NCBI GenBank assembly: GCA_022842785.1
Contig: JALHOW010000004.1
Location: forward strand, 310,001 to 374,000
Reading direction: 5' to 3'
Length of the DNA: 64,000 bases
From: Hyphomicrobiaceae bacterium
GTDB lineage: Bacteria > Pseudomonadota > Alphaproteobacteria > Rhizobiales > Hyphomicrobiaceae
This document shows positions 62,623 through 64,000 of the stretch, piece by piece. The notes beneath the pieces were generated by a model, which was not told the origin of the DNA, ran no database searches, and saw only the letters and a list, made by a program, of their open reading frames with translations. Within the stretch, counting starts at the first letter, position 1; every line of letters starts with the position of its first letter. Made by a program: the position numbers and the translations under genes.

Positions 62623-64000
62623 TCACACGCGTCCTGCTCGCGCGCGTTCGCCAACGTAGCGGGCAACGGCTGCGGCATCATTCGGCAGCACCGTGAAGCG
62701 CTCGGCGAGAGAACGCTGGCGTGTCACGACCTCGGGCTCGATCGGGGCCCGGCCAACAGCCTTGCGGATGGCCTCGGGGAATTTTGCCGGATGCGCGGTC
62801 GAAAGCGTGATCATCGGCACATCGGTTCGGCGCGAGACGCGACGCGCGGCTGACACGGCAACGGCCGTATGTGGGTCCGCGAGATAGCCGGTCTCTGCTT
62901 CGAGCGTGCGGATCATGGCGAGCGTCGCCGCCTCGTCGGTGCGCTCGGCGTCGAAGCCCTCGGTGAGCTGGCCGTGCTCGCCCTGCGTCAGCGCAAAGCC
63001 GCCGCGCTCGGTAAGATCGCGCATGAGCTCGTTGACGCGCTCGGCGTGGCGCCCTGTCAGCTCGAACAGCAAGCGCTCGAAGTTCGAGGAGATCTGGATG
63101 TCCATGCTCGGGCTGAAGGTTGCAGCAACCTCGCGGCTTTCGTAGCGGCCCATCTCCAGCATCCGCGTGAGGATGTCGTTGATGTTCGTTGCGATGACCA
63201 GCCGATCGATCGGCAGCCCCATGCGCTTGGCGGCATAGCCCGCAAGCACATCGCCGAAGTTACCCGTCGGCACCGAGAAGCTCACCGTGCGGCCCGGCGC
63301 ACCGAGCGCGACAGCCGACGTGAAGTAATAGACGATCTGGGCCATAAGGCGCGCCCAGTTGATCGAGTTGACGCCGGCGAGGCCAAGACGATCGCGGAAG
63401 GGCAGATCGTTGAACAGCGCCTTCACGATGTTCTGACAGTCGTCGAATGTTCCCTTGATCGCGATGGCGTGGACGTTCGCTTCCGTCGGCGTCGTCATCT
63501 GGCGACGCTGCACGTCGCTGACGCGGCCCTCGGGAAAGAGCATGAAGATGTCGATGGACTCGCGTCCGCGGAAGGCCTCGATGGCCGCGCCGCCCGTATC
63601 GCCGGACGTGGCGCCGACGATCGTTGCCGTGCGCTTGCGTCGCGTAAGCGCACGATCCATGAGGCGCGAGAGCACCTGCATGGCGACGTCCTTGAAGGCG
63701 AGCGTCGGGCCGTGGAAGAGCTCGAGTATCCAGTCCGACGGCCCCACCTGCACGAGCGGTGTCACGACGCGATTGTTAAAGGTGGCATAGGCATCAGCGA
63801 CTATCGCCGCGAGGTCCGCATCCGGGACCTCGCCGCCGACGTATGGCTTCATGATGCGGACGGCTGTGTCCTCATAGGACTGCCCCGCGAGCGCAGCGAT
63901 TTCCTCGCGCGTCAGCGTCGGCCAGTGCTCGGGCAGATAGAGGCCGCCATCGCGAGCGAGCCCTGTCAGCAGGACGTCCTCGAAGCCGAGCGCCGGCGCG
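62623..64000 (-). CDS. thrC: threonine synthase, cut by the right edge
   Basis: The frame runs from its stop at 62623 to the window edge, giving 458 residues; only about ten N-terminal residues should be missing. The start of the visible part (LGFEDVLLTGLARDGGLYLPEHWP) is the ThrC opening. The PLP Lys is in HGPTLAFKDVAMQ, and GATSGDTGGAA binds phosphate. It converts O-phosphohomoserine to threonine. An internal ATG at 63852 is not the real start. The M16 peptidase follows at a one-base gap. Confidence 0.95.
   Translation of the reverse strand, partial: APALGFEDVLLTGLARDGGLYLPEHWPTLTREEIAALAGQSYEDTAVRIMKPYVGGEVPDADLAAIVADAYATFNNRVVTPLVQVGPSDWILELFHGPTLAFKDVAMQVLSRLMDRALTRRKRTATIVGATSGDTGGAAIEAFRGRESIDIFMLFPEGRVSDVQRRQMTTPTEANVHAIAIKGTFDDCQNIVKALFNDLPFRDRLGLAGVNSINWARLMAQIVYYFTSAVALGAPGRTVSFSVPTGNFGDVLAGYAAKRMGLPIDRLVIATNINDILTRMLEMGRYESREVAATFSPSMDIQISSNFERLLFELTGRHAERVNELMRDLTERGGFALTQGEHGQLTEGFDAERTDEAATLAMIRTLEAETGYLADPHTAVAVSAARRVSRRTDVPMITLSTAHPAKFPEAIRKAVGRAPIEPEVVTRQRSLAERFTVLPNDAAAVARYVGERARAGRV

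Noticed and set aside
1-64000. tRNA genes, rRNA genes, CRISPR arrays, insertion sequences, prophage
   Set aside because: I looked for T-loop motifs, regular spaced repeats, transposase and integrase motifs and phage genes and found none that hold up; a dedicated search would be needed for certainty.

Overview
The window is a 64 kb piece of high-GC chromosome from an alphaproteobacterium, most likely a member of the Hyphomicrobiales (Rhizobiales). The pointers are a SAM-II riboswitch ahead of metZ, a class I lysyl-tRNA synthetase, a double-length dCTP deaminase, the pgsA-moaD-moaE order, a DciA-like DUF721 protein beside mutY, and a thrC / M16 peptidase / GNAT acetyltransferase run. Genus cannot be settled by reading. 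I saw no tRNA, rRNA, CRISPR array, intact insertion sequence or prophage. Most of the window is ordinary housekeeping and transport DNA.

Layout. 1-2.9 kb: a tandem pair of small exported Tyr/Gly-rich proteins and two universal stress proteins. 2.9-10.2 kb: dCTP deaminase, divergent SAM-II riboswitch plus metZ, nitroreductase, DHA2 efflux pump, a YiiX-like papain-fold protein and a NylB-like serine hydrolase. 10.2-19.6 kb: a run rich in exported and regulatory proteins (caspase-like protein, patatin lipoprotein, DUF302, cupin, small Cys-rich protein, YHS protein, a membrane winged-helix/TPR regulator, a LuxR regulator, a TPR protein). 19.7-22.4 kb: mutY with a duplicated 3' end enclosing an AT-richer orphan membrane-protein gene, then dciA. 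22.6-28.3 kb: an amidase divergent from an ABC uptake operon, a cupin and a third stress protein. 28.5-33.2 kb: lysK, an acyl-CoA synthetase and gap. 33.5-36.8 kb: a complete TRAP transporter operon. 36.9-40.7 kb: phosphoglucomutase/phosphomannomutase, pgsA, moaD, moaE and a HAD phosphatase. 40.7-44.3 kb: the head of the division cluster (mraZ-rsmH-ftsL-ftsI, minus strand), which stops after ftsI. 44.8-50 kb: rpe, a Wzc/ExoP-like protein lacking a Walker A motif, and a YcbB-like L,D-transpeptidase. 50.4-53.1 kb: a second acyl-CoA synthetase and a short-chain dehydrogenase, separated by two large palindromes. 53.1-64 kb: an Atm1-like ABC exporter, a coiled-coil protein, a large GGDEF/EAL sensor, a GNAT acetyltransferase, an M16 peptidase and thrC, which runs off the right edge.

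How genes work together. metZ and thrC belong to the homoserine branch (methionine and threonine). mraZ-rsmH-ftsL-ftsI is a translationally coupled septation unit with a ten-base-phased TGGG array upstream that looks like the MraZ operator. The TRAP and ABC operons each encode a full uptake system. moaD and moaE form molybdopterin synthase. The most unusual structures are the mutY 3'-end duplication around a foreign-looking gene (about 19.73-20.74 kb), the paired palindromes at 52.09-52.25 kb, the divergent pair of exported caspase-like and patatin-like proteins at 10.3-13.4 kb, and an eight-codon leader frame coupled to the YiiX-like gene. None amounts to a proven new system; the mutY locus is the best candidate for something not yet described.
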